From assembly GCA_016882525.1 (NCBI GenBank), contig VGPU01000011.1:1-51522 (forward strand): 51,522 bases of DNA, written 5' to 3'. Positions 1-7,737 of the stretch are shown here, one piece after another. How positions within the stretch are numbered: the stretch's first letter is position 1; each line of letters starts with the position of its first letter. The notes under the pieces were generated by a model. That model made no database searches. It was not told the DNA's origin and saw only the letters and a program-made list of their open reading frames with translations. The stretch comes from Cyanobacteria bacterium M_surface_10_m2_119. GTDB lineage: Bacteria > Cyanobacteriota > Cyanobacteriia > PCC-6307 > Cyanobiaceae. Both the position numbers and the translations under genes were made by a program.

Positions 1-183
1 GCTCCCCCCCCCCGCACTCACCGCCCCGAGGATCACGAAGATGCTGCAGAGCAGGGCCGCCGTGGAGAAGCGGAGCATCCGGCTGCCCACCGCCGATCCG
101 AACACGTTGGCGGCGTCGTTCGCGCCGAGCGACCACCCCAGGAACAGGCCGCTGGAGAGAAACAGCAGACCGGAAGCGAGCAC
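1..183 (-). CDS. Inorganic phosphate permease, PiT family (5' part only)
   Basis: Only the first 61 codons are inside the window; the gene continues past the left edge. Reading from a GTG at 183, the product has a hydrophobic first helix followed by GWSLGANDAANVFG, the GANDxAN signature of the PiT/PNaS phosphate transporter family, then a second hydrophobic segment. PiT proteins are inner-membrane cation-coupled phosphate symporters. The GTG follows the TAG stop of the DUF47 gene directly and in the same frame, so the two genes are almost certainly co-transcribed and translationally coupled. DUF47 next to a PiT permease is a common pairing and supports the call. No strong ribosome binding site is visible before this GTG. 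Confidence 0.85.
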   Translation of the reverse strand, partial: MLASGLLFLSSGLFLGWSLGANDAANVFGSAVGSRMLRFSTAALLCSIFVILGAVSAGGGS

Positions 184-846
184 CTAGAGCACCCGCTTGA
201 TCGCCAGGATCGAGAGCTCGTCGCTGATCTCCTCCGCCAGGTCGGCAAGACCATCGATGGCGGCGAGGGCCTCTCGCCCGAGCAGTTTCTGCTCCAGGCT
301 GCGCTCGGAGGCGAACAGGGCGGTCTTGAGACGCAGCGTGATGCCGTCTGCCTCCGATTCGTAGACGCGGATCTGATTGATGTGATCACGCACGGCTTCC
401 GGATTGCGGAAGAAGGCACGGGCTCCCAACACGGCAGCCTGCACGCTCTGCACCACCACGGTCACCAGGTCCTCCACCTGATTGATCCCTTCCTGGCCGT
501 TGAACACCTCGGCGTACTCGATCAGCAAGTCCTGGAAGGCATTTTTGAGCGAATCCAGCAGGCCGTAGAGATGGGTGAGCAGCCTCAGCACATCCCCGCG
601 GAATTCGGGGATCAGCATCTCGCTATAGAGGGTGTCGACCACCCGCCGGCGCAGCTGGTTGCAGCGCTCCTTGAGCTGGATCAACTGCTGGAGCTTTTCC
701 TCCGTTTCCGGCACCAGGCCCCGCTCCAGCAGCAGCACCATGGCGCGCTCGAACAGGATCCCCCCCTCCGCCACCTTGTCGAGCAGCTCGTCAATGCGCA
801 GCTCCAGGGAGCGGGTCTTGCCGAACAGGGCCGGGGAATGGTTCAT
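184..846 (-). CDS. DUF47 / TIGR00153 family PhoU-like protein, partner of phosphate permease
   Basis: A 220-residue, mostly helical, charged protein without membrane segments. Its length and patterns such as ELRIDELLDKVAEGG near the N-terminus and heptad-like leucines through the middle match the DUF47 (TIGR00153) family. These are PhoU-like helical-bundle proteins usually encoded beside PiT phosphate permeases and thought to modulate them at the cytoplasmic face. The gene lies directly upstream of the permease (adjacent TAG-GTG) and starts 9 bases after the yajQ stop, so yajQ, this gene and the permease may form one minus-strand transcript. Start at ATG 846. The family call is firm; regulation of phosphate uptake is inferred from family and context. 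Confidence 0.85.
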   Translation of the reverse strand: MNHSPALFGKTRSLELRIDELLDKVAEGGILFERAMVLLLERGLVPETEEKLQQLIQLKERCNQLRRRVVDTLYSEMLIPEFRGDVLRLLTHLYGLLDSLKNAFQDLLIEYAEVFNGQEGINQVEDLVTVVVQSVQAAVLGARAFFRNPEAVRDHINQIRVYESEADGITLRLKTALFASERSLEQKLLGREALAAIDGLADLAEEISDELSILAIKRVL

Positions 847-855
847 GGGCGCCGC

Positions 856-1353
856 TCAGCGGTAGTTCTCGAACTGGAGCGGCACCTCCAGATCCTTCTC
901 CTGCTCGCGCAGCAGGGCAATCACCTGCTGCAGGTCGTCCTTGCTCTTGCTGGTCACGCGCAGGCTCTCCCCCTGGATGGCCACGGTCACCTTCTTGATG
1001 CTGTCGCGCACGGCCTTGCTCAGCTTCTTGGCCAGCTCTTGGCTCAGCCCCTTGCGCAGCTTCACCACCTGCTTCACCTTGTTGCCGCCCACGGCCTCCG
1101 GGTCCTGGAAGTCGAAGATCTTCAGCGAGAGGTTGCGCTTGGTGGCCTTCTGCAGCAGCACGTCGCTCACCGCCTGCAGAGTCATGTCGCTGGCGGTGGT
1201 GATCGTGAGGCTGGTGTCCTCCAGCTCGATCTCGGTGCCGGAGTCCTTGAGGTCGTAGCGCTGCACCACTTCGCGCCGCACCTGATCAACGGTGTTCACC
1301 AGTTCCTGCCGGTCGAAATCGGAGACCACGTCGAAGGAGAAACTGTCAGCCAT
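856..1353 (-). CDS. yajQ: YajQ family nucleotide-binding protein (DUF520)
   Basis: A 165-residue protein, the usual YajQ length, starting MADSFSFDVVSDFDRQEL. The family-typical core features are visible: an acidic DLKDSGTEIELED segment after the first helix, the K-rich QKATKRNLSLKIFDF region, and VTVAIQGESLRVTSKSKDDLQ before the C-terminal FENYR. YajQ proteins have two ferredoxin-like domains; some bind cyclic di-GMP or RNA/tRNA. They are soluble and cytoplasmic. Nothing in the sequence shows which ligand this one uses. It is the first gene of a likely minus-strand run into the DUF47/phosphate permease pair. Confidence 0.92.
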   Translation of the reverse strand: MADSFSFDVVSDFDRQELVNTVDQVRREVVQRYDLKDSGTEIELEDTSLTITTASDMTLQAVSDVLLQKATKRNLSLKIFDFQDPEAVGGNKVKQVVKLRKGLSQELAKKLSKAVRDSIKKVTVAIQGESLRVTSKSKDDLQQVIALLREQEKDLEVPLQFENYR

Positions 1354-1436
1354 CGGGTCGAGTGCGGCCTGGAGCGCGGCAGAGGGGTATCCGGAGCCTA
1401 GAAAAGCGCTGCCGCCCCGGCACGGGGCCCGCCGGC

Positions 1437-2405
1437 TCAGCGGCGCGCCACCAGCACCCGGTGGCGCGGGTCGCAGGCCTCGGCGCGCACCGCCTGGAAG
1501 CCGGCCTGCTCCAGGGCGGCGGGCAGATCCAGGCGGAAATACTCCTCCAGGTAGGGCTCGGTGCTCTTGAGCAGGGTGGCGATCGGCGCCGGCAGCCGCC
1601 GGATCACGGCGGAGCCGGGGTCCTGATCCACCAGGGCGATCACACCGCCGGGCCGCAGCAGGCGCGCCGCCTCCGCCAGCACCGCCCGGGTGGCCGACTG
1701 GGGCAGTTCGTGGCAGACGAACTGCAGCGTGACCAGATCAACGCTGGCGGCGGGCAGCCCCGTCGCCTCGGCCGGGGCGTGATGCCAGGCCTGGATGCGG
1801 CGCTCGCCGTCGCGCACCCGGGCCACCGCCAGCATCTCCGGCGAGAGATCCAGGCCGCTCACCGCCGCGGGTTCCGGCTGGCGACGTGCCAGCCAGTCCG
1901 CCAGGGCCAGGGTGCCCACCCCCACCGAACACCCCAGATCCAGGGCATGGTGCACCGGGCCGTCGAGGCTGGGCTCAATCGCGGCAACGATGGCCTCGCG
2001 CAGGCGCTGCTGGGCTGCAGCGGGGCTGAGGACCTCCCCCGGCCAAACCCGCAACGCCATCGCGTCGGTGGCCTGCTCGGCCTCACAGGCGGCGGCCCAG
2101 CAGAGGTTGCCCTCTTGGTAGGCGTGGAAACGGGCCCGGTAGTAGGCGGGGGGCTGCGTCGCCGGGTTCACCACCGACGCCAGCAGGGGTTCCGCCTGCC
2201 GGCGCAACGCCTCCCGGCGCGCCCGCCAGGCGATGCCCCGCTTCTCCGCGGTGCGGATGATCACCTGGCGCGCCTGGAGAAACAGCAGGCGGCGCAGGGG
2301 CTCCACCGCCAGCAGGACGTCGATCAGCCGGCCGAGGGGATGGCCGTGATCCACCCAGTTGGGCGGTGGGGAGCTGAGGGGAGCGCTGGAGGCGGAGCTG
2401 GTCAC
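1437..2405 (-). CDS. Class I SAM-dependent methyltransferase, substrate unknown
   Basis: About 322 residues from a GTG at 2405. The frame stays open further upstream, but the extra sequence is low-complexity and would run into the divergent MAPEG gene region. A class I methyltransferase domain sits in the C-terminal two thirds: motif I HALDLGCSVGVGTLAL, an acidic strand-2 end (SGLDLSPEMLAVAR), and a motif IV-like region VDLVTLQFVCHELP followed by LLRPGGVIALVDQDPGSA. The N-terminal ~110 residues carry RARFHAYQEGNLCWAAA, which I cannot assign. The substrate could be a small molecule, lipid or pigment precursor; nothing in the neighbourhood decides this. The start codon is uncertain. Confidence 0.75.
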   Translation of the reverse strand: MTSSASSAPLSSPPPNWVDHGHPLGRLIDVLLAVEPLRRLLFLQARQVIIRTAEKRGIAWRARREALRRQAEPLLASVVNPATQPPAYYRARFHAYQEGNLCWAAACEAEQATDAMALRVWPGEVLSPAAAQQRLREAIVAAIEPSLDGPVHHALDLGCSVGVGTLALADWLARRQPEPAAVSGLDLSPEMLAVARVRDGERRIQAWHHAPAEATGLPAASVDLVTLQFVCHELPQSATRAVLAEAARLLRPGGVIALVDQDPGSAVIRRLPAPIATLLKSTEPYLEEYFRLDLPAALEQAGFQAVRAEACDPRHRVLVARR

Positions 2406-2513
2406 GGGGGGCGAGGCATCCAGGGGATGGGGCCGCCATCGTGGCGTGAATCGTCGCGCGAAGGGCCGGGATGACCGCCCAGACTCACGCCAGATTGCAG
2501 TCCCGTCTCCGCC

Positions 2514-2936
2514 ATGGCCCCCACCGCCGCCCTCGCCCCCTTCGCCTGGTCGCTGCTGCTGGCCGCGGGGGTGGTGGTCTTCAGCACCGTGCCCCTGGGA
2601 GCCGCCCGCTCCCAAGCCAATTTCCAGATGGCCGATCTGGCTGCTCCCCGGGCGATGTTCGATCGCCTGCCAGCCTGGGGGAAGCGCGCCGCGTGGGCGC
2701 ACCAAAACTGCTTTGAAGCCTTCACCCTGCACGCCCCGGCCGCCCTGCTGTGTCTGGTGGCCGGCGTCACCAACCCGGTGGCGATCGCAGCCGCCTGGAT
2801 CCACCCCGTCCTGCGCCTGGCCTACATCGGCGCGTACGTGGGCAACGTGCCACCCCTGCGGGGTCTCTGCTGGGCCGGCGGCCTCACCTGCAGCGGCATC
2901 CTCTATGTGGAGGGTCTGCGGGCGCTGCTCGGATGA
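2514..2936 (+). CDS. MAPEG family membrane protein
   Basis: A 140-residue protein with four likely transmembrane helices: residues ~8-25, ~65-85, ~88-108 and ~115-135. Features of the MAPEG (eicosanoid/glutathione metabolism) family are visible: the AARSQANFQ region after helix 1 and a conserved RAAWAHQNCFEAF motif before helix 2, matching the glutathione-contact region of the family. Members are small membrane enzymes, some with glutathione transferase or peroxidase activity; the substrate here is unknown. The stop overlaps an ATG of the next reading frame (ATGA at 2933-2936), so the histidine-rich gene downstream may be translationally coupled. Confidence 0.82.
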   Translation: MAPTAALAPFAWSLLLAAGVVVFSTVPLGAARSQANFQMADLAAPRAMFDRLPAWGKRAAWAHQNCFEAFTLHAPAALLCLVAGVTNPVAIAAAWIHPVLRLAYIGAYVGNVPPLRGLCWAGGLTCSGILYVEGLRALLG

Positions 2937-2986
2937 CAAAGGCCGACCGCCGGCCTAGACCAAGAGCTGCATTGCAGGCGGTGCCG

Positions 2987-3736
2987 ATGGGCCGCGGGGT
3001 GAGGGCGAACACAACTGAGGCGAAGACAACTGAGCCGAGCGCAGCCCCACCTAACCGACGATCCTTCATCCGCCCCGGCACCACGAGCGGCAGCGCCCTG
3101 CTCGCGGCTCTGCTGGCACTGGCGACTCCCGCCCTGCTCGCCCCGACCGCGGCTGCCAACCCCCACCACGGAGCCCACCACGGAGGCAGCCACGACTACC
3201 GCGGCCATCACGGGGCACATCACCCGGATCACTGGAAACGGGATCCCAACCGCTGGCACAGCAGCCGCTGGAACCACAGCGAGCGCTACAACCACTGGAA
3301 TCGCCCGGTCGACTACCGCCGTCACCATCCGGGCTGGGCTCGCCATGACTGGCAGCGCCACCGGCCGTGGCAGCACGGGTGGTATGGGCGTGGCTGGTAT
3401 GGGGGCGCTCCCTCCTGGGGATGGTGGGCTCCCCAGGCCGCTGCCTGGGGCATCACCGGTCTGGCCACCGCCGCCACGATCAATGCCGCTGTGACCTCCG
3501 CCATTGATGCGAAGCAGACCACCTTCGTGGTGCCGGAGAGCACCTACCGGCTGGATTACGGCTCGATTGAGACCCCCAACGACCACGTGGTGACCTTCGT
3601 GGTCGACCGCGATGGCCGCAGCTTCCGCATGGATGCCGACTGCGCCGATGGCGAGCTCAACGGCCATGCCCCCACCAACGCCAGCGAGGCCCAGCTGCAC
3701 AATGCGGCTTGCCAGGTGGCCTTTGGCGGCAGCTGA
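2987..3736 (+). CDS. Histidine/tryptophan-rich exported protein, function unknown
   Basis: About 249 residues if translation starts at ATG 2987; an in-frame ATG at 2933 overlaps the MAPEG stop and would add 18 residues. An Arg-containing stretch is followed by a hydrophobic core (GSALLAALLALATPALLA) ending in PTAAANP, which reads as a signal peptide. The mature N-terminal half is very rich in His, Trp, Tyr and Arg (HHGAHHGGSHDYRGHHGAHH, then repeated W-N/R-H clusters), suggesting a disordered metal-binding or polyanion-binding region. A short hydrophobic Ala/Thr segment follows (AAAWGITGLATAATINAAV). The C-terminal ~90 residues look like a compact domain with one cysteine near each end. I do not recognise the family. 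Confidence 0.7.
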   Translation: MGRGVRANTTEAKTTEPSAAPPNRRSFIRPGTTSGSALLAALLALATPALLAPTAAANPHHGAHHGGSHDYRGHHGAHHPDHWKRDPNRWHSSRWNHSERYNHWNRPVDYRRHHPGWARHDWQRHRPWQHGWYGRGWYGGAPSWGWWAPQAAAWGITGLATAATINAAVTSAIDAKQTTFVVPESTYRLDYGSIETPNDHVVTFVVDRDGRSFRMDADCADGELNGHAPTNASEAQLHNAACQVAFGGS

Positions 3737-3779
3737 ACCGTGATCACCACCCCCCCAGCCCCCGCAGGAAGACAGCCTT

Positions 3780-5072
3780 CTAGGCGAGATCCCTCAGAGC
3801 CTGGCGAAGCGCCCCGTAGCAGCGCTGCAGCTGGGAGGGGCTGATGCCCAGGGGCGGAAGCAGGTACACCACGTTGCCCAGGGGCCGCAGGTAGACCCCC
3901 TGCTCCAGACACTGGCGCTGCAGCTGCTTGCCGATGGGGTTGAGATAGCTCGCCTCGCCGGCGTCCAGATCAAAAGCCGCCACCGTGCCCAGGCAGCGGG
4001 GTCGCCGCACCAGGGGATGCTCCGCCAGCTCCTCAAGCAGAGGGGTATGGCGCACCTCGAATTGCTGATAGCGCTCCGGATTGGCCTGCAACAGATCCAG
4101 GGAGGCCAGCGCCGCGGCACAGCCCAGGGGATTGGCGGTGAAGCTGTGGCCGTGGAAGAAGGTGGCCAGGGGCTCTTCACTGATGAAGCCCTGATAGAGC
4201 CGTTCACTGGCCAGCGTCACCCCCATCGGCAGGAAGCCACCCGTGAGGCCCTTGGAGAGGGCCATCAGATCGGGCTGGATGCCAGCCCGGCGGCAGGCGA
4301 ACAGATCACCCGTGCGGCCAAAGCCGGTCATCACCTCATCGGCAATCAGCAGTGCCCCGGCGGCCTTCACCCGCTCCGCCACGGCCCGAAGGAATACCGG
4401 CCGCACAATGCGCATGCCGCTGGCCCCCTGAATGAGGGGCTCGAGAATCACGGCTGCAGTGGGCGTCTGCAGGGCCAACTCCAACGCACGCAGTGCCTCC
4501 TGCTCCCGTTGCGCAACGGCCTGAGGATCCTCCTGCCAGTGGGTGTGGGGCCAGGGCAACCGGGCCACCGCAAACAACAGCGGCTCGTAGGGGGCGCTGA
4601 AGAGCGAGCGCTCCCCAAGGGCCATCGCCCCGAAGGTGTCGCCGTGATAGGCACCGTCAAAGGCAATCAGCTGGCGGCGCTGGCCCGCCTGGCCGCTGCC
4701 ACCCTCCTGGTTGCGCCACCACTGCCAGGCGATCTTGAGGGCCACCTCCACAGCGGTGGAGCCGTTGTCGGAAAAGAAGAGCCGCTCCAGCCCCGCCAGG
4801 GCGCTTAGCCGGGTGGCGAGCTGTTCGGCGGGAACATGGCTGAAGTTGGCAAAGATCACCTGCTCCAGCTGCAGGGCCTGGCGGGCGATGGCTGCCGCAA
4901 TCGCCGGCTCACTGTGGCCGTGCAGGGTCACCCACCAGCTGCTGATCGCATCGAGGAGGCGCCGCCCATCCGCCAGCTCCAATTCGCACCCCCGGGCCGC
5001 GCGCACCTGCAGGGGCTCGGGACTGGTGCGCACCTGGGTGGTGGGATGCCAGAGGTGGGGATGCCAGCTCAT
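3780..5072 (-). CDS. bioA: Adenosylmethionine-8-amino-7-oxononanoate aminotransferase
   Basis: A 430-residue class III aminotransferase. BioA makes 7,8-diaminopelargonic acid from KAPA in biotin synthesis, using SAM as amino donor and PLP as cofactor. BioA hallmarks are visible: WHPTTQ near the N-terminus, the paired aromatic stretch DAISSWWVTLHGHS, FFSDNGSTAVEVALK, AYHGDTFGAMALG, LIADEVMTGFGRTG, and the PLP lysine in DLMALSKGLTGG. The C-terminal YLRPLGNVVYLLPPLGIS is also typical. Full length, start ATG at 5072. No other biotin gene is adjacent in the window. Confidence 0.96.
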   Translation of the reverse strand: MSWHPHLWHPTTQVRTSPEPLQVRAARGCELELADGRRLLDAISSWWVTLHGHSEPAIAAAIARQALQLEQVIFANFSHVPAEQLATRLSALAGLERLFFSDNGSTAVEVALKIAWQWWRNQEGGSGQAGQRRQLIAFDGAYHGDTFGAMALGERSLFSAPYEPLLFAVARLPWPHTHWQEDPQAVAQREQEALRALELALQTPTAAVILEPLIQGASGMRIVRPVFLRAVAERVKAAGALLIADEVMTGFGRTGDLFACRRAGIQPDLMALSKGLTGGFLPMGVTLASERLYQGFISEEPLATFFHGHSFTANPLGCAAALASLDLLQANPERYQQFEVRHTPLLEELAEHPLVRRPRCLGTVAAFDLDAGEASYLNPIGKQLQRQCLEQGVYLRPLGNVVYLLPPLGISPSQLQRCYGALRQALRDLA

Positions 5073-5137
5073 CGATGGGGCAGGGCAAGGGGGCAGGGGA
5101 ACGAGGACGGTGGGGAGACGGGCTCCAACAACGACCC

Positions 5138-5596
5138 TCAGTCGCTGGAGGAAGCCGGGGAGCTGGACCGTCGGGCCATCAGCACCAGCCAGTAGGCCGC
5201 TGCAATACCAATCACGATCACACCGAAACCAGCCATCAAGGCCGGCTTGTTTTCAGCACCGGGAGGCAGCACGATCACTTTCCGGGCCACGGCCGTCAGG
5301 GCCGTGAGCAGCACGAGCTCAATCTGCACCACGTGGTCACGCAGGTAGGCCGTGATGTTCTGAAGCACTTCGAGGGCAATGAAGATCAGCAGCAACCGAT
5401 CCAGAAGCTTGATCAGGCTGCCATCAAACCAGTTGGTCTGCAGGTTGACCATTTTGAGAACGGCATCGCTGAACAATTCCAGCGTGCCCATCCCCACCAC
5501 GATGGCCAGCAAGACGGCAAGCAGCTTGGCCAGGAGCCTCTCATAGCTATGAATGCCGGAGAGAAAACGGTTGTCGTTGAGAAACTGCATCAGCAT
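5138..5596 (-). CDS. PsiE-like (phosphate-starvation-inducible E family) membrane protein
   Basis: About 152 residues from ATG 5596 (another in-frame ATG at 5590; the open frame extends to 5632). Four hydrophobic helices are visible: KLLAVLLAIVVGMGTLELF, LIKLLDRLLLIFIALEVLQ, IELVLLTALTAVARKVIVL and AGFGVIVIGIAAAYWLVLM. The central ALEVLQNITAYLRDHVVQIE segment with conserved polar residues matches PsiE-family proteins. These are small inner-membrane proteins of unknown activity, in E. coli induced by phosphate starvation. The gene lies downstream of sbtB on the same strand with a 125-base gap, so it could be a distal member of that transcript, but it may be independent. Confidence 0.7.
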   Translation of the reverse strand: MLMQFLNDNRFLSGIHSYERLLAKLLAVLLAIVVGMGTLELFSDAVLKMVNLQTNWFDGSLIKLLDRLLLIFIALEVLQNITAYLRDHVVQIELVLLTALTAVARKVIVLPPGAENKPALMAGFGVIVIGIAAAYWLVLMARRSSSPASSSD

Positions 5597-5721
5597 TGCA
5601 AGGGTGGAGGGGACAGAGCGAAAGGCTCGCACGCGTCGACGAAAAACAACCCCGTCTGCGCAGGCGAACGCAAACGGGGCGAAATCAGCCTAAGAAGATA
5701 AGCCAGAAACTGTGGCTTCGG

Positions 5722-6036
5722 CTAGAACTTGTGATCCCTTAGGGCCTCAACAGGGTAGATGTAGGTGATGATCGAAAAGTCCGCGTAGTACTTGGCCTCG
5801 ATTTCCTTGGTAATCTTATCGGCCAACTCACGAGCGCCCGTCAGAACCTCGATTTTTACATTTGAAAGCGTGTGCGAGACGCTGGGCTCACCCGTTGAAC
5901 GCACATTGCGACTTCCCTCGCCTCCGGCGGCATTAACCGTATAGCCAGTCGCACCCGATGCCTTGATGAGCTTGGTGAGCTTCTTGGAGAGAATCTCCTC
6001 GGCGACAATCACCAGCTTCCAAACCTGTTGACTCAT
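5722..6036 (-). CDS. sbtB: SbtB, PII-like regulator of the SbtA bicarbonate transporter
   Basis: A 104-residue PII-like protein: [20 protein letters not shown], then [20 protein letters not shown] (the strand plus nucleotide-binding turn), [20 protein letters not shown], and a C-terminal [21 protein letters not shown]. SbtB trimers bind adenine nucleotides including cAMP and dock on the cytoplasmic face of SbtA to gate HCO3- uptake. The protein ends at ALRDHKF and has no Cys-containing C-terminal loop, unlike the SbtB of some beta-cyanobacteria. It lies 35 bases downstream of sbtA in the usual sbtA-sbtB order. Base composition is unusual for the window: 58 of 120 bases at 5701-5820 are G/C, far below neighbouring genes. 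Confidence 0.93.
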   Translation of the reverse strand: MSQQVWKLVIVAEEILSKKLTKLIKASGATGYTVNAAGGEGSRNVRSTGEPSVSHTLSNVKIEVLTGARELADKITKEIEAKYYADFSIITYIYPVEALRDHKF

Positions 6037-6071
6037 GATTTCATACCGTAGTGAATTAGAATAGTTAAACG

Positions 6072-7066
6072 TTAACGGCCAACCATCATCTCAGCAATCC
6101 CGATGAACAGGGGAATGCAGATCGCGATGGCCACCGGCGTACCGATAGCGGTGGAAGCTCCGATGTAGGCCGAAGGGTTCGCCGAGGGAATGCCAGCCCG
6201 CAGCGTAGGGGGGCCAGAGATATCAGAACTCGAGGCTGCGATCACAGCAAGCACCACAGCTCCGCCGATGCTGAAGCCGGTGAGCTTGTGAATGATCAAA
6301 CCCAGACCGAATGCCAGGAAACCATGGATGATTGGAACGAAGAAGGCGTAAATAGCAAACCACTGGGCCACCTTACGGAGCTCGTTCATCCGCTGCGCTG
6401 CCTCCATACCCATGATGATCATCAGAACCGCCAGGAAGCCGCGGAACAAGGGGTTGAAGAAGCTCTCGTACACCGGCTCAGGTTTCGTGAGAATACCGAG
6501 GGCGACACCCAAAAGCAGGGCCGTAACAGCGGAGCTCTGGAGGCTCTCCTTGATGATCGGCCAAATCTCCACTTTCTCCGAGGCCTGCCCTTGCTTCGTG
6601 AGATACACACTGGCCACCACGATCGCCGTCACCAGCGCCGGGATATCCATGAAGGGATAGAGGGCAGCCGTCCAGGCCTCATAGGGAATCTTGGCGGCAT
6701 CCAGGCCGGGCAGCGCCGCTGCCAGGGTGGAACCACTCACGGCACCGAACAGACCGCCTGTGGCCACGGCATCCGGCACCTTGATGCCAGGCATTTTGCC
6801 GAGCGTCCAGCGGCTGAGAAAAACAATCCCGATGCCCAGCAGAACAGCCGCCACTGCCGGAAGAAAGATCTCGGAGGGATTGGAATTGCGGATGGCAATA
6901 CCACCCGTGAGACCAGTCTTCATCAACAGAAAAAGCTGATGAACTTGTAAATCGAATCGGGGATAGCCAGCTGACTTCCCAAGGCGGCGACCACAATACC
7001 GCCAAGAAGAAAACCAAGGGTTGGCGATTGAAGCTGCTCAAGAAATAGCGTTAGAAATTCAGACAC
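6072..7066 (-). pseudogene. sbtA: SbtA sodium-dependent bicarbonate permease, frameshifted near the N-terminus
   Basis: From residue LMKTGLTGGIAIRNSN (codons from 6926 down to the stop at 6072) this is clearly SbtA, ending with the family block SGPPTLRAGIPSANPSAYIG and STAIGTPVAIAICIP. The expected N-terminus is present upstream in another frame: GTG at 7066 reads SEFLTLFLEQLQSPTLGFLL, then AIPDSIYKFISFFC and stops. The two frames would join if the T5 run at 6930-6934 (A5 on the plus strand) had six Ts, giving KFISFFLLMKTGLTGG. So one base is missing relative to an intact gene of about 331 codons. The large variable cytoplasmic loop is short, ending QASEKVEIWPIIKE. Either a sequencing error, a real inactivating mutation or a slippage site. 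SbtA is a Na+-coupled high-affinity HCO3- importer. Confidence 0.9.
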
Positions 7067-7161
7067 AAGAGTGCTTTGGAGATTGAAAGACGAACAAGAG
7101 AAAGAAGCAATCCGAGGATGGTGGCAGATCCCGGCTCTTCAGGGGGATAGAGACCATGGGC

Positions 7162-7737
7162 TCAGCGCATGCCCTGAAACAGAGTGATCGCGGTCTTCGT
7201 GAGCACCTCGAGCTCATCGACCCGCTGCAACCAGCCCTGCTGGCGAAAATGCCCCAGTGATTTGGTGACGGTGACCCGCGACACACTGGCCATTTCCGCC
7301 AGCTGGCGATGGGTGAGATTCATCGCCTCCAGGGGGACGGAGCGCCCTTGATCCGTGGCGGATCCAAACCGCTCCCCCAGCCAGATGAGCAGGTTGAACA
7401 GGCGGGCTTCTGCAGGCCGGATGCGGGTGAGCCGAAGCAGCATCCCCATCTGCTGCATGTGGGTGGCAGAGCAGCAGAGGTGCTCAGCGGGATCAGGATT
7501 CCACTCCAGAACCCGGGCAGGTGCGAGGGCCCGCAACTCCACAGGCTGGTGCGTGAGCAGCTCAGGCATCACGATCTCTCCAGGCCCCCAGATCCCCAGG
7601 GTGAAGACCTCGGCCTGATCGGTCCATCCAGTGGCTCTCAGATAGCCATCTTTCACGCACCAACTGAGATGAACTGGCAGGGATTGGTCCGCCTCTAGCG
7701 CCAGCTGCAAGCCTCGTTCCGACATGATTGAGCGCAT
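7162..7737 (-). CDS. Crp/Fnr family transcriptional regulator
   Basis: About 191 residues from ATG 7737 (a second ATG at 7725 is equally possible; the longer open frame to 8160 looks non-coding). The N-terminal part resembles a reduced cyclic-nucleotide-binding beta-barrel (YLRATGWTDQAEVFTLGIWG then GPGEIVMPELL). A helical dimerisation stretch follows (MQQMGMLLRLTRIRPAEARL), then a winged helix-turn-helix with the Crp/Fnr recognition region LTHRQLAEMASVSRVTVTKS. No Fnr-type cysteine cluster is visible. It sits 95 bases upstream of sbtA on the same strand, so it may head a transcript with sbtAB or regulate it. The effector is unknown. Confidence 0.85.
   Translation of the reverse strand: MRSIMSERGLQLALEADQSLPVHLSWCVKDGYLRATGWTDQAEVFTLGIWGPGEIVMPELLTHQPVELRALAPARVLEWNPDPAEHLCCSATHMQQMGMLLRLTRIRPAEARLFNLLIWLGERFGSATDQGRSVPLEAMNLTHRQLAEMASVSRVTVTKSLGHFRQQGWLQRVDELEVLTKTAITLFQGMR

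Noticed and set aside
1362-2474. A long plus-strand open frame of about 370 codons opposite the methyltransferase
   Set aside because: Its product is Arg/Gly/His/Gln-rich with no fold pattern; it mirrors the third-position GC of the real minus-strand gene.
2781-2788. HIP1 palindromes (GCGATCGC), for example here and at 32705, 37767 and 47002
   Set aside because: The octamer occurs a few times but not in the density that would mark a HIP1-rich cyanobacterium; by eye it fits the base composition.
5700-5718. A terminator after sbtB
   Set aside because: AAGCCA and TGGCTT give only a 6-base stem with a poor T run; too weak to call.
6930-6934. Programmed -1 frameshifting in sbtA as the default explanation
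   Set aside because: The site lacks a proper slippery heptamer and I see no convincing downstream stem-loop; an indel is simpler, though still to be checked.
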